Assembly (NCBI GenBank): GCA_964393825.1
Contig: CAYMUY010000020.1
Span: forward strand, 14,841 to 78,840
DNA: 64,000 nt
Source of the DNA: PFJX01 sp964393825
GTDB lineage: Bacteria > Pseudomonadota > Gammaproteobacteria > Burkholderiales > Thiobacillaceae
Direction of reading: 5' to 3'
Shown: positions 1 to 13,262 of the stretch, piece by piece
Numbering within the stretch: position 1 is the stretch's first letter
How the letters are laid out: the number at the start of each line of letters is the position of its first letter
Translations under genes and position numbers: made by a program
Notes under the pieces: generated by a model
The model's input: only the letters and a program-made list of their open reading frames with translations
Databases searched by the model: none
What the model was told of the DNA's origin: nothing

Positions 1-1448
<1,448 letters not shown>

Positions 1449-1634
1449 GCGTATCCTTTTCCTGAACGAAAGCGAGACCCACCGCCATGTCAGCAGGCAG
1501 ACGAACCCCGGTCGGCGCATGGACAGGCCCCGCCCGTATGACGGTTAGCGGCGGCCCGGCAATTAACTTGAGCTGCCTAGGGTTCTCCCGGGGACATCCT
1601 AACGCCATTGATGCCCATAGGGACAATCCACCGC

Positions 1635-4547
1635 TCAGCGTGCATCCTCCATCGCCAGCAGAATCAGCGGCGATGTGCCGCCGCGGTCGGCGAGACGGCG
1701 GGCGTTGAGCAACAGGGTGCAGCGGCCGACGCCGGGGAAGTCCTGCTCCACCTTGTAGTCCTCGAAACTCTGGTCACGCGGCAGGAGGGTCTCCAGCAAT
1801 TCGCGCAACTCCGGGATGTCCCACTCCTGCTGGCCCAGGGCATACAAGGGCTGGCCGAGGGTGATGGCGGCGGTGGTCTTGAAGCGTCGATAGAAGGCGC
1901 GGCTGGCGGTGACCACGCGCAGTTCGCCATCCAGCACCACCAGCGGTTCCCGCACGGTGTCGACGATGGCTTCCGCCATGCGCCGCGCCGCGGCCACGGC
2001 TTCATCGGCGGCGACCCGCTGGCTGATGTCGGTAAAGGTGAGCACGACACCGTCGATGACATTGTCGAGCGTGCGATAGGGCTGGATGCGCGCCAGGTAG
2101 GTGGCGCCGGAAACGTTCCTCACCTCGCGCTCGCGCGGCACCAGGGATTCGAGCACCGTTTTCGCCTCGGCCAGCAGGTCTTCATCGACGAGATCGGACT
2201 TGATGTCGGCGAGCGGCCGCCCGACGTCGGTGGCCACCAGGCGATAGATCGCGGCGGCGTCGCGGGTGTAGCGGCGAATATGCAGGTACGGATCGAGAAA
2301 GACGGTGCCGACATGGATGTTGTCGAGCAGGTTCTTCATGTCGTTCTGCATGCCGGCCAGCTGCTCGATCTTGGCCTGCAATTCCGAGTTCACCGTAATC
2401 AATTCCTCGTTCACCGATTGCAACTCCTCCTTGGAGGTCTCCAGTTCCTCGTTGGTGGATTGCAGCTCCTCGTTGGTGGATTGCAGCTCCTCGTTGGTCG
2501 ACTTGAGCTCCTCGTTGGAGGCCTGCTGTTCCTCGATGGTGGCCTGCAGGTTTTCCTTGTTGTAGGCGAGCTCCCGTTCCAGTTCCTCGATCCGTCGCGC
2601 GGCGCCCGCCGCCGGTTTGCCGCCCTTGCCGGTGGCCGCCTTGCCGGGCGCTCGCGGCAGATCCTGGAAGCTGACCAGCATCAGGCCGGCCCCGGCCTCC
2701 GGGTCGGGCAGCGGCCGCACGCTGAGGCTGACCGGCTGGACATCGCCATCGGTCCTGACCAGCACTTCGCGGTTGAGGATCGGCTTGGCCTCGGCGCCAT
2801 GCAGGGCCGTGCGCAATTCAAGCTGCAGGCCCTCGCGCGCCATGTCGATCAGGTTGAGGCTGGCCTCGCCGGGGGCCGGGCGCAGGTATTTGCCGGTCTC
2901 GCCATGCACGTAGAGGATGTTGCCCTTGAGGTCGGTCACCACCGAAGCGGGCGCGAAGGACTGCAGCAACACGCGGCGGGTGAGCTCGGCGAAATTGGTC
3001 TCCCGCGACTTCTTCACCACTTCCTCCGCGGGCTTGCCGCCGCCCTCCGCCGACCAGGAGAGGCTGGACGCCATCACCGAGCGGGTGGAGGCAATGCTGT
3101 GGACGGCGCGATAGAGCTTCCACTTGCGGCTGAGCGCGGTGAACAGATCGGGGTGGCCGCCAATGCTCTCGGAAGGCGACAGGAACAGGACTCCGCCGGG
3201 TTTCAGGGCGTAATGGAAGGTGGGCAACAGCCGGTTCTGCAATTCCGGCTCCAGATAGATCATCAGGTTGCGGCAGCAGAGCAGGTCGAGCTTGGTGAAG
3301 GGCGGGTCCTTGATGACGTTCTGGACGGCGAACACCACCATCTCGCGAATCTCCTTCTTCACCCGGTAGCCCTCGTCCTCCTTGAGGAAATAGCGGCGCA
3401 GCCGTTCCGGCGATACGTCGGCAGCGATATTCGGCGGATAGTGGCCGGCACGGGCGAGCGCGATGGCATCTTCATCGAGGTCCGTGGCGTAGATCTGCAC
3501 CTTGAATTCGTGATGCCGTGTCTCCCACGCTTCATCCAGATATTCGCGCAACAGGATGGCGAGGGAATAGGCCTCCTCGCCACTGGCACAGCCGGCCACC
3601 CAGGCGCGGAAGACATAGCCCTCCGGCTTGTCGGCGAGCAGGGGCGCCAGGATGTCCTGCTTGAGGGTGACGAAGGCTTCCGGGTCACGGAAGAAGCTGG
3701 TGACGTTGATCAACAACTCCTTGAACAAGGTCTGCAACTCGGCCGCGTGCTCCTTGAGATAGCGGGCATAGGTGTCGTAATCGCCGATGTCGTGCTGCGC
3801 CATGCGCCGCTCGATGCGGCGGCTGATGGTGCTTTTCTTGTACAGCGAGAAGTCATTGCCGGTGCCGGCGCGCAACTGCATCAGGATGCGACTGATGCCG
3901 GCGGCGGGCGCACGCCCGGTTGTCAAATCGGCGGCCGCCGACTGCAGCCTGCCCGGCAGGGTGATCAGTTGCGCCAGAGCGGCCGGCATGGCGTCCGGCG
4001 CCAGCACCCGGGTGGCGTAGCCCGCATGGATGGCACTGGTCGGCATGCCATCGTAGCGGGCCGTGGCCGGGTCCTGCACCAGGGCGATGCCGCCGCCACC
4101 GAGGATGGCGCGCAGGCCCAGGGTGCCGTCGGTGCCGTTGCCGGACAGGATGATGCCGATGGCGCGCTCGCCCTGGTCCTCGGCCAGCGAGCGTAGGAAG
4201 GCATCGATCGGCATGCGCTGTCCGCGCGGCACTTCCGGCACGGAAAGCTGCAGCACGCCATGGAAGATCGCCAGGTCGCGGTTGGGTGGCAGGACATGGA
4301 CATGGTTGGGCATCGCCCGGGTCTGCTCGCCGATCTCGACCACCGGCATCGCGGTGCAGCGTTGCAGGATCTCCCCGAGCAGGCTGACGTGATCCGGGTC
4401 CAGGTGGGAGACCAGGACGAAGGCCATGCCGCTCTCCGGCGGCACCTTGCGGAAGAACGCCTCGAATGCTTCCAGGCCGCCGGCGGAGGCGCCAAGGGCC
4501 ACGATGGGAAAGGCATCGGCGGGTTTGGCTTGGGTAGGCATGGGCAA
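1635..4547 (-). CDS. CheB-CheR-PAS fusion protein (chemotaxis-type methylesterase/methyltransferase)
   Basis: A 970-residue fusion. Residues 10-190 are a CheB methylesterase domain with the catalytic triad visible: S21 in GASAGG, H48 in VSHLDPDH and D140 in GNGTDG. Residues 210-480 are a CheR methyltransferase with the SAM-binding segment WVAGCASGEEAYS and the downstream LLCCRNLMIYL motif. Next come a PAS-like stretch and a long heptad coiled coil built from repeats of STNEELQ, near residues 650-720. The C-terminus holds two further PAS-like domains (ending LTFTDISQR and LLLAMEDAR). There is no kinase domain. Such fusions usually sit outside canonical flagellar chemotaxis clusters and are thought to modify or signal to partner kinases through the coiled coil. 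GGAG lies just before the ATG. The universal stress gene is 66 bp upstream and a PAS kinase is downstream, so co-regulation is likely. Confidence 0.92.
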   Translation of the reverse strand: MPMPTQAKPADAFPIVALGASAGGLEAFEAFFRKVPPESGMAFVLVSHLDPDHVSLLGEILQRCTAMPVVEIGEQTRAMPNHVHVLPPNRDLAIFHGVLQLSVPEVPRGQRMPIDAFLRSLAEDQGERAIGIILSGNGTDGTLGLRAILGGGGIALVQDPATARYDGMPTSAIHAGYATRVLAPDAMPAALAQLITLPGRLQSAAADLTTGRAPAAGISRILMQLRAGTGNDFSLYKKSTISRRIERRMAQHDIGDYDTYARYLKEHAAELQTLFKELLINVTSFFRDPEAFVTLKQDILAPLLADKPEGYVFRAWVAGCASGEEAYSLAILLREYLDEAWETRHHEFKVQIYATDLDEDAIALARAGHYPPNIAADVSPERLRRYFLKEDEGYRVKKEIREMVVFAVQNVIKDPPFTKLDLLCCRNLMIYLEPELQNRLLPTFHYALKPGGVLFLSPSESIGGHPDLFTALSRKWKLYRAVHSIASTRSVMASSLSWSAEGGGKPAEEVVKKSRETNFAELTRRVLLQSFAPASVVTDLKGNILYVHGETGKYLRPAPGEASLNLIDMAREGLQLELRTALHGAEAKPILNREVLVRTDGDVQPVSLSVRPLPDPEAGAGLMLVSFQDLPRAPGKAATGKGGKPAAGAARRIEELERELAYNKENLQATIEEQQASNEELKSTNEELQSTNEELQSTNEELETSKEELQSVNEELITVNSELQAKIEQLAGMQNDMKNLLDNIHVGTVFLDPYLHIRRYTRDAAAIYRLVATDVGRPLADIKSDLVDEDLLAEAKTVLESLVPREREVRNVSGATYLARIQPYRTLDNVIDGVVLTFTDISQRVAADEAVAAARRMAEAIVDTVREPLVVLDGELRVVTASRAFYRRFKTTAAITLGQPLYALGQQEWDIPELRELLETLLPRDQSFEDYKVEQDFPGVGRCTLLLNARRLADRGGTSPLILLAMEDAR

Positions 4548-4613
4548 CTCCGGAGTAGTGGCCTCGAATGCTACGGGAATTTCCCTGCCATCACGCGCCG
4601 ATGCGGCGCCGGC

Positions 4614-5039
4614 TTACTTGACCAGGGTCACCGGCACATGCACCAGATGCAGCACCTTGGTCGAGGTCGAACCCAGCAGCAGGCCCTGCAGCGAGCCCAT
4701 GCCGCGGCTGCCCATCACGATCTGGTTGCAGCCGCACTCTTCCACGAAGCGGGCGATGGTTTCCGCCACTTCGCCGACGGCATGGTGCGCCTGATAGGCG
4801 ATGCCCGCCGCGTCGAGGATGCCGCGCGCGGACTGGGTGGCTGCATCCGAGAGCGAGCGCTGCATGGCCTCGATCTCCGACTCGCGCAGGAAGCGCTTCA
4901 CCTCCCAGGCTTCCACGGTCGTCTGCACATTGAGCAGATTGACCTGCACTTCGCCCACCTGGCTGGAAAGTTCGACGACGTGGCGCACCGCCCGCTCGGA
5001 GCTGGCGGAACCGTCGACGGGAATCAGGATTTTGTACAT
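4614..5039 (-). CDS. Universal stress protein, UspA family
   Basis: A 141-residue single Usp domain starting MYKILIPVDGSASSERAVRHV. The C-terminal nucleotide-binding signature GSRGMGSLQGLLLGS fits G-x2-G-x9-G-S, which marks the ATP-binding subgroup rather than the ATP-less UspA type. Length is typical for one-domain members. An AAAGG ribosome site precedes the ATG. It is the first gene of a minus-strand run leading to the CheB-CheR fusion and the PAS kinase, and is divergent from the NhaD-like transporter 99 bp away. Family knowledge suggests a cytoplasmic stress-survival role; the specific trigger cannot be read from sequence. Confidence 0.93.
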   Translation of the reverse strand: MYKILIPVDGSASSERAVRHVVELSSQVGEVQVNLLNVQTTVEAWEVKRFLRESEIEAMQRSLSDAATQSARGILDAAGIAYQAHHAVGEVAETIARFVEECGCNQIVMGSRGMGSLQGLLLGSTSTKVLHLVHVPVTLVK

Positions 5040-5138
5040 GGTGAAAACCTTTTTTCAGGGAAGCGTTTGGAGGCCTTGCGGAGGTCCTTTGTGCAACGCA
5101 ATATAAGCGTACATCAACATCCGGTTACAGACTATTCC

Positions 5139-6461
5139 ATGCCCATCCTCGCGCGTCACGCCCTTCTGGCGCTCTGTGCCCTGCTCGCCCCCTCCCTGGC
5201 ACTGGCCGCCGACGGCCCGGTCGTGCTGGGCATCCCGGTGGCGTTCATCCTGTTCGCGCTGACCCTGCTCGGCGTCGCGCTGTTCCACCATCACACCCTG
5301 GCGGTGGCGCTCACCGGGCTGGCCACGATCACGCTGTACAAACTGGGTTTCACCGATTTCCACGGCATTCCCGGCCTGCCTGGGCTCGGCGCCCACCTGC
5401 TGCACGAATGGGTGACTCTGGCCAACCTGCTCGGCCTGCTGCTCGGTTTCTCCATCCTGGCCCGCCACTTCGAGGACAGCCGCATTCCGGAAGTCCTGCC
5501 GCGCTACCTGCCGGACGACTGGAAGGGCGGCTTCGTGTTGCTGGTGATGGTGTTCGTGCTCTCGTCCTTCCTCGACAACATCGCCGCGGCGCTGATCGGC
5601 GGCACCGTGGCGGCCGGGGTGTTCCACCGCCGCGTCCACATCGGCTATCTGGCGGCCATCGTCGCTGCCTCCAACGCTGGCGGTTCCGGCTCGGTGGTGG
5701 GCGATACCACCACCACCATGATGTGGATCGACGGGGTGGCGCCGCTGGACGTGATCCACGCCTATACCGCCGCCGTGCCCGCCCTGCTGATCTTCGGCGT
5801 CATCGCCGCGAAGCAGCAACACGCCTACGCGCCGATCCAGAAGGACGCGACCCTGCACAATGACGGCGTCGACTGGGCCTATGTGCTGATCGTGCTGGCC
5901 ATCCTGGCGGGCGCGATGACCACCAACATCGTGGTCAACACCCATTTCCCGGAATGGTCCGATGCCTTCCCCTTCCTCGGAGTGGCGGTCTGGCTGGTGG
6001 TGCTGGCGCTGGCGCCGGTGCGCAAGCCGGTGTGGAGCCTGCTGCCGGACGCCGCCAAGGGCAGCATGTTCCTGCTCTCCCTGGTGGTCTGCGCGTCGAT
6101 GATGCCGGTGGAGACACTGCCGGCGGCCTCCTGGGAAACCGCCTTCGGCCTCGGTTTCGTGTCTGCCGTGTTCGACAACATCCCGCTCACCGCCCTGGCG
6201 CTGACCCAGGGTGGCTACGACTGGGGGGTCCTTGCCTACGCGGTCGGCTTCGGTGGTTCCATGGTGTGGTTCGGTTCCTCCGCCGGCGTCGCCCTCTCCA
6301 ACCTGTTCCCGGAAGCCCGTTCGGTGGCCGCCTGGATCAAGGGGGGCTGGCATGTGACGCTGGCCTACATGCTTGGTTTCATGATCATGATCGGCGTCGT
6401 CGGCTGGCACCCGCACACGCCGCACAAGGAAGTGCCGGCGGTGACCCAGGCACACCCGTAA
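5139..6461 (+). CDS. NhaD/ArsB-like ion transporter (probable Na+/H+ antiporter)
   Basis: A 440-residue polytopic inner-membrane protein with a hydrophobic leader (ARHALLALCALLAPSLALAA) and about 11-12 further hydrophobic segments. Two internal repeats each carry a conserved VFDNIP/FLDNIAAAL motif, typical of the ion transporter superfamily (NhaD, ArsB, CitMHS). The loop SNAGGSGSVVGDTTTTMMW resembles the NhaD substrate loop. A reading frame stays open far upstream, but that part is antisense to the usp/cheBR genes. The ATG at 5139, directly before the leader, is the sensible start. It is divergent from usp. Sodium/proton exchange is the best guess; citrate or arsenite specificity cannot be excluded from sequence alone. 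Confidence 0.85.
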   Translation: MPILARHALLALCALLAPSLALAADGPVVLGIPVAFILFALTLLGVALFHHHTLAVALTGLATITLYKLGFTDFHGIPGLPGLGAHLLHEWVTLANLLGLLLGFSILARHFEDSRIPEVLPRYLPDDWKGGFVLLVMVFVLSSFLDNIAAALIGGTVAAGVFHRRVHIGYLAAIVAASNAGGSGSVVGDTTTTMMWIDGVAPLDVIHAYTAAVPALLIFGVIAAKQQHAYAPIQKDATLHNDGVDWAYVLIVLAILAGAMTTNIVVNTHFPEWSDAFPFLGVAVWLVVLALAPVRKPVWSLLPDAAKGSMFLLSLVVCASMMPVETLPAASWETAFGLGFVSAVFDNIPLTALALTQGGYDWGVLAYAVGFGGSMVWFGSSAGVALSNLFPEARSVAAWIKGGWHVTLAYMLGFMIMIGVVGWHPHTPHKEVPAVTQAHP

Positions 6462-6485
6462 GCCTGCGTCGCGCGAGCGGGTCTC

Positions 6486-8546
6486 CTAGCCGCCCAGCAA
6501 TTCCCGCAGATGGCACTGCGCGTCGAAGCCCTTGCCGCGGCGGAGGCGGCGCTTGTAGGCGCCGTCCGGCTGCATGTCCCAGGCGCGCAAGTTGTCCCTC
6601 AGGCAAGGCTTGAGTCCTTCGTTGATGACGCGCTTCTTCAGCTTAGGGTCGAGCAGCGGGAACCCGGTCTCGATGCGGCGGAAGAAATTGCGATCCATCC
6701 AGTCGGCGCTGGCCAGCCAGACATCTTCCTGGCCGCCGTTCCAGAAGTAGAAGATGCGGTGATGTTCCAGGAAACGGCCGATGATGGAACGCACCCGGAT
6801 GTTTTCCGAGAGGCCGGGAATACCGGGTTTGAGGGCGCAGACCCCGCGCACGATGAGATCCACCTTGACTCCGGCCTGGCTGGCTTCATAGAGCGCGTGG
6901 ATGACCTTGGCTTCGAGCAGGGAGTTCATCTTGGCGATGACATGGGCTTTCTCGCCCGCCTTCGCCCGTTCGGTTTCGTTGCGGATCGCCTGCATCATGC
7001 GCGGGTGCAGGGTGAAGGGTGATTGCAGCAGGTGCTGGTGCTCATGGGCGCGGCCCAGGCCGGTCAGCTGCATGAACACGTCGTTGACGTCCTGGCACAG
7101 TTCGGGATGGCAGGTCATCAGGCCGAAATCGGTGTAGAGCCTGGCGGTGCGCGGGTGGTAGTTGCCGGTCCCCAGGTGCGCATAGCGTTTCAGCTTGCCG
7201 TTTTCACGACGCACCACCAGCGCCAGCTTGGCGTGGGTCTTGTAGCCGACGACGCCATAGACCACATGGGCGCCGGCCTTTTCCAGCTGTTCCGCCCAGT
7301 TGATGTTGGCTTCCTCGTCGAATCGCGCCATCAGTTCCACCACGGCGGTGACTTCCTTGCCGCGCTGCGCGGCGAGGATCAGCTGGCGCATCAGTTCCGA
7401 GTCGTTGCCGGTGCGGTAGACGGTCTGGCGGATGGCCAGCACGTTGGGATCGGCCGCCGCCTCGCGGATGAAGTCGATCACCGGCTGGAAGGATTGATAG
7501 GGATGATGCAGCAGGATGTCGCCGGCGGCGATGGCCTGGAAGATGCTCGGGTATTTCGCGAGCGGTGCCGGCAGCCCGGGCGTGAAGGGAGGGAATTTCA
7601 GATCGGGCCGATCCACCTGGTCCGGCACGCTCATCAGGCGTACCAGGTTGACCGGGCCATGGACCTGATAAAGGTCATCCGGCCCGAGCTCGAACTGGTT
7701 GAGCAGGAACCGGCTCATTTCCTCGGAACAGTTGTCGGCCACTTCCAGGCGCACGGCGTCACCGTAATGGCGGTGCGGCAGTTCGCCCTGGAGTTGTTCG
7801 CGCAGGTTCTTGTTTTCCTCGTCGTCGACGAACAGGTCGGAATTGCGGGTGACCCGGAACTGGTAACAGCCACGCACCTCCATGCCGGAGAACAACTCGC
7901 CGACGTGGGCATGCAGGATGGAGGAAAGGAACACCAGGCCAAACTCGCAGCCGGCGATGGCGCTGGGCAACTGGATCACCCGCGGCAGGGAACGCGGCGC
8001 CTGCACCACGGCGCGGCCGGAATTGCGGCCGAAGGCGTCCTTGCCGGCCAGCTCCACCGCGAAGTGCAGGCTCTTGTTCAGCACATTCGGGAAGGGATGC
8101 GCGGGATCGAGCCCGATGGGAGTCAACACCGGCATCAACTGATTGAAGAAGTATTCGCGGATCCAGTCCGCCTGCTCCTCGCTCCAGTGGGTGCGGCGCA
8201 GGAAACGGATGTCCTCGTTGCCCAGTGCCGGGATCACTTCGTTGTTGAACAGGTCGTACTGGCGATTCACCAGCTCATGGGCGACCTGCGCCACCGCCTT
8301 GAACACGCGGCGGGCGGTGAGGCCATCCGGCCCGGTCATGTGTGGATTGAGGCGAATCTGCTCCTTCAGCCCGGCCACCCGGATCTCGAAGAACTCGTCC
8401 ATGTTGCTGGCGAAGATGCACAGGAAGCGCAGTCTCTCCAGCAGGGGGGTGTCCGGATCTTCCGCCTGCGCGAGCACGCGCCGGTTGAATTCCAGCAAAC
8501 CCAGTTCACGGTTGATCAGGAAATTGGCGGTCGACTGAGAGCTCAT
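6486..8546 (-). CDS. ppk1: Polyphosphate kinase 1
   Basis: A 686-residue enzyme that reversibly polymerises the gamma-phosphate of ATP into inorganic polyphosphate. The N-terminal domain starts NFLINRELGLLEFNRRVLAQ and includes the LRFLCIFASNMDEFFEIRVAG motif. The autophosphorylated histidine is H438 in GYKTHAKLALV, with the partner H457 in YAHLGTGNYHP; the spacing of 19 matches H435/H454 of the E. coli enzyme. Length matches the family. The in-frame extension upstream of 8546 lacks family similarity, and AGAGG precedes this ATG. It is divergent, 73 bp away, from a CYTH-CHAD protein that probably acts on or binds the same polymer. Confidence 0.97.
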   Translation of the reverse strand: MSSQSTANFLINRELGLLEFNRRVLAQAEDPDTPLLERLRFLCIFASNMDEFFEIRVAGLKEQIRLNPHMTGPDGLTARRVFKAVAQVAHELVNRQYDLFNNEVIPALGNEDIRFLRRTHWSEEQADWIREYFFNQLMPVLTPIGLDPAHPFPNVLNKSLHFAVELAGKDAFGRNSGRAVVQAPRSLPRVIQLPSAIAGCEFGLVFLSSILHAHVGELFSGMEVRGCYQFRVTRNSDLFVDDEENKNLREQLQGELPHRHYGDAVRLEVADNCSEEMSRFLLNQFELGPDDLYQVHGPVNLVRLMSVPDQVDRPDLKFPPFTPGLPAPLAKYPSIFQAIAAGDILLHHPYQSFQPVIDFIREAAADPNVLAIRQTVYRTGNDSELMRQLILAAQRGKEVTAVVELMARFDEEANINWAEQLEKAGAHVVYGVVGYKTHAKLALVVRRENGKLKRYAHLGTGNYHPRTARLYTDFGLMTCHPELCQDVNDVFMQLTGLGRAHEHQHLLQSPFTLHPRMMQAIRNETERAKAGEKAHVIAKMNSLLEAKVIHALYEASQAGVKVDLIVRGVCALKPGIPGLSENIRVRSIIGRFLEHHRIFYFWNGGQEDVWLASADWMDRNFFRRIETGFPLLDPKLKKRVINEGLKPCLRDNLRAWDMQPDGAYKRRLRRGKGFDAQCHLRELLGG

Positions 8547-8619
8547 GGGGCCTCTGTAACATTGAGAAACGCGGGCGATGCTACCCTCAAGATGTGTCGC
8601 CATCTATCGTGCCCATCAC

Positions 8620-10059
8620 ATGGAAATCGAACTCAAGCTCGTGCTCGATCCCGCCGCCGTCGCCCGCTTCCGGCGGCATCCCTTGCTGGCGGGCGGCAAG
8701 CCTGAGCGACGCAAGTTGCACAGCATCTATTTCGATAGCGCCGATTTCGCGCTCACCGGCCGCAAGATCGCCTTGCGCCTGCGCCGGGTCGGCTACCACT
8801 GGGTGCAGACGCTCAAGGCTGCCGCACCGGCGGTGGGCGCCCTGAGCGCGCGGCCGGAATGGGAGGCGCAGGTGATGGGCAACACCCCCGACCTGGCGGT
8901 GCTGCCGAAGGACGCCCGGGCGCTGCTCGCAGGCGTCCCGCCCCTGCTGCCGGTATTCGTCACCGACGTGCAGCGCACCACCTGGCAGGTGCAGGTCGGC
9001 GACTCGGACATGGAAATCGCGCTGGATCAGGGCGAGATCCGTTCCGGGAAACACGCGATGCCGGTGTCCGAGGTCGAACTGGAATTGAAGGCCGGCGCGC
9101 CGGACGGCCTCTTCACCGCCGCCCTGGCCCTGCTGGAATGGGTGCCGCTGCGCATCGACTCGCGCAGCAAGGCAGCCCGCGGGTACCAGCTGGCCGGAGC
9201 CGTGGTCCCGTCGCCCTGCAAGGCAAAATGGCCAAAGCTGAAGCGGGCGGCAGCGGCGGACACAAGCTGGGTCGCCCTGGCCGAGGCGGCGCTGGGGCAA
9301 CTGGTCGACAACCTGCCAGGCTTTCTCGAACAGGCCGAGGAGACCGAATACCTGCATCAAACCCGCGTCGCCCTGCGCCGCCTGCTGAGCCTGGCACCGC
9401 TGCGGCCCCGAACCGACCAGGACTGGCCGGCGCTGTTGCGAGAACAGATGACGGTGTTGAATCCGGCGCGGGACTGGGACGTGTTCCTCGCGGAAACCCT
9501 GCCGCGACTGGCGTTGCCGCATGATCCGGCGTTCCTCGCGGGGGTGGCGGCGCAGGCCACAGCGGCACGGCAGGTGGCACAAGCCGCTCTCGAATCGGCC
9601 GCCTTCACGCGCGCCGTGCTGCGGCTCGGCCAGAGCCTGCTGCATGCCAGCGCCGACGGGCCGAACAGCGGCGACTGGGCCGCACGGGTTTTGCAACGGC
9701 GCTGGCAAACCGTGCGCCGCCGCGGCGCGGCGCTGAGCGGTGGCGATGCCGCCGCCCGCCATCGCCTGCGCATCGCGGTAAAGAAGCTGCGCTACGCCAC
9801 CGATGCCCTGGCCAGCCTCTACGGCAAACACGCCGCGAAGACGATGACGGCGCTGGAAGCGGTGCAGAACGACCTCGGCGCACTCAACGACCTGACCGTG
9901 GCGGCGCGTCTCATGAATGGCCTTATCACGGCCCACCCGGAAGCCGCTTTCAGCGCCGGCCAGGTGGTTGGCCAATTGCGCTGCGAAACCCGTGGCCACG
10001 CCGGCCCGGACCAGCGGCTCGTGCGTGACCTGGCTGCGATCAGGCCGTTCTGGAAGTGA
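8620..10059 (+). CDS. CYTH-CHAD protein (inorganic triphosphatase / polyphosphate-binding)
   Basis: A 479-residue two-domain protein. Residues 1-200 are a CYTH domain that begins with the signature EIELKL and has the charged tunnel residues YFDS, ALRLRR, VSEVELELK and SKAARGYQL. This fold hydrolyses inorganic triphosphate (E. coli YgiF type). Residues 220-479 are a CHAD domain rich in conserved His/Arg/Lys (HQTRVALRRL, RHRLRIAVKKLRYATD), known in other proteins to bind polyphosphate granules. The ATG at 8620 puts the EIELKL motif at the N-terminus as in homologues; an upstream ATG at 8578 would add 14 residues without similarity. Being divergent from ppk1, it likely belongs to the same polyphosphate economy. 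Confidence 0.93.
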   Translation: MEIELKLVLDPAAVARFRRHPLLAGGKPERRKLHSIYFDSADFALTGRKIALRLRRVGYHWVQTLKAAAPAVGALSARPEWEAQVMGNTPDLAVLPKDARALLAGVPPLLPVFVTDVQRTTWQVQVGDSDMEIALDQGEIRSGKHAMPVSEVELELKAGAPDGLFTAALALLEWVPLRIDSRSKAARGYQLAGAVVPSPCKAKWPKLKRAAAADTSWVALAEAALGQLVDNLPGFLEQAEETEYLHQTRVALRRLLSLAPLRPRTDQDWPALLREQMTVLNPARDWDVFLAETLPRLALPHDPAFLAGVAAQATAARQVAQAALESAAFTRAVLRLGQSLLHASADGPNSGDWAARVLQRRWQTVRRRGAALSGGDAAARHRLRIAVKKLRYATDALASLYGKHAAKTMTALEAVQNDLGALNDLTVAARLMNGLITAHPEAAFSAGQVVGQLRCETRGHAGPDQRLVRDLAAIRPFWK

Positions 10060-10203
10060 GCCTGGGGCGGCACACGGATGCGGCACCGGCAGCCGGTCAT
10101 CCCCGGCAACCGGGTCACGTGGCAAACAGGCGGTCACACAAGGCGTGCCGGCCGCATTCCCGGGTAAAATCGGCTTCCCTTTTTGCCCTGCCAGATAATC
10201 GCC

Positions 10204-12870
<2,667 letters not shown>

Positions 12871-12879
<9 letters not shown>

Positions 12880-12925
12880 GCGGGCTCGCCCAGAAGTAAA
12901 AAAGCCGGCGCAAGCCGGCTTTTTT
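12871..12925 (+). repeat. Direct repeat copy 1: acnA 3' end plus terminator
   Basis: This 55-bp segment covers the last codons of acnA, its stop and the terminator stem. It aligns without gaps to 13726..13780, with 8 mismatches by eye. The two copies bracket the RelE/HigB-type toxin-antitoxin pair. Confidence 0.75.
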
Positions 12926-12928
12926 ACT
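12895..12928. terminator. Intrinsic terminator after acnA
   Basis: Perfect 15-bp inverted repeat (AGTAAAAAAGCCGGC, loop GCAA, then its complement) ending in a T6 run. The A-tract and T-tract make it usable from both sides. It closes acnA. Confidence 0.93.
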
Positions 12929-12957
12929 GGCAGGCAGTGAAAACAAGATCACCACGA

Positions 12958-12974
12958 GTTAAATATTACTTAAC
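12958..12974. promoter_or_regulatory. Candidate operator of the RelE/HigB-type toxin-antitoxin operon
   Basis: Inverted repeat GTTAA-N7-TTAAC in an unusually AT-rich 50 bp just upstream of the toxin start. Another TTAAC half-site lies at 12992-12996. Xre-type antitoxins usually repress their own operon through such palindromes; that this one is bound by the downstream HTH protein is inference. Confidence 0.5.
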
Positions 12975-13004
12975 CAACAATGGCAGATTATTTAACATAC
13001 ACCC

Positions 13005-13262
13005 ATGCTCACGCTACGCTTCGCCAAGCCCGCCCTCAAGACGCTGTTGAAGATGCCGACCGGCATCGCCAAGCGGATACGCGCGGAGCTGGATAGCGTC
13101 GCCGCCGGCCCGGCGGCTTATCGTGGCGACTGGAAGCCGCTGCAAGGTTCGGATTTCTGGCATTTGCGAGTGGGCGACTGGCGCGCGATCTGCGAATTGC
13201 GTAATGGCGAACTGGTATTACTGGTGGTCAAGATTTCACCGAGAGGAGACGCCTACAAATGA
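13005..13262 (+). CDS. RelE/ParE-family toxin (HigB-like)
   Basis: An 85-residue basic protein with the compact RelE/ParE fold pattern. It has an N-terminal helical Lys/Arg-rich stretch (FAKPALKTLLKMPTGIAKRI), then the signature WHLRVGDWRAICELRNGELVLLVVKISPRGDAY. The HLRVGDWR core and terminal R-x-x-Y resemble mRNA-interferase/gyrase-toxin members. The toxin precedes the antitoxin, the order typical of higBA loci, and overlaps it by 4 bp (ATGA), so the two are translationally coupled. Target (ribosome-bound mRNA versus gyrase) cannot be decided from sequence. Confidence 0.85.
   Translation: MLTLRFAKPALKTLLKMPTGIAKRIRAELDSVAAGPAAYRGDWKPLQGSDFWHLRVGDWRAICELRNGELVLLVVKISPRGDAYK

Noticed and set aside
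1608..4196. Long plus-strand open frame, 862 codons
   Set aside because: It is antisense to the CheB-CheR fusion, whose catalytic motifs are intact. Its Gln/His/Gly/Leu-rich translation is typical of a GC-rich shadow frame.
4260..5138. Upstream extension of the NhaD-like gene
   Set aside because: Antisense to cheBR/usp; the transporter's hydrophobic leader starts at 5139.
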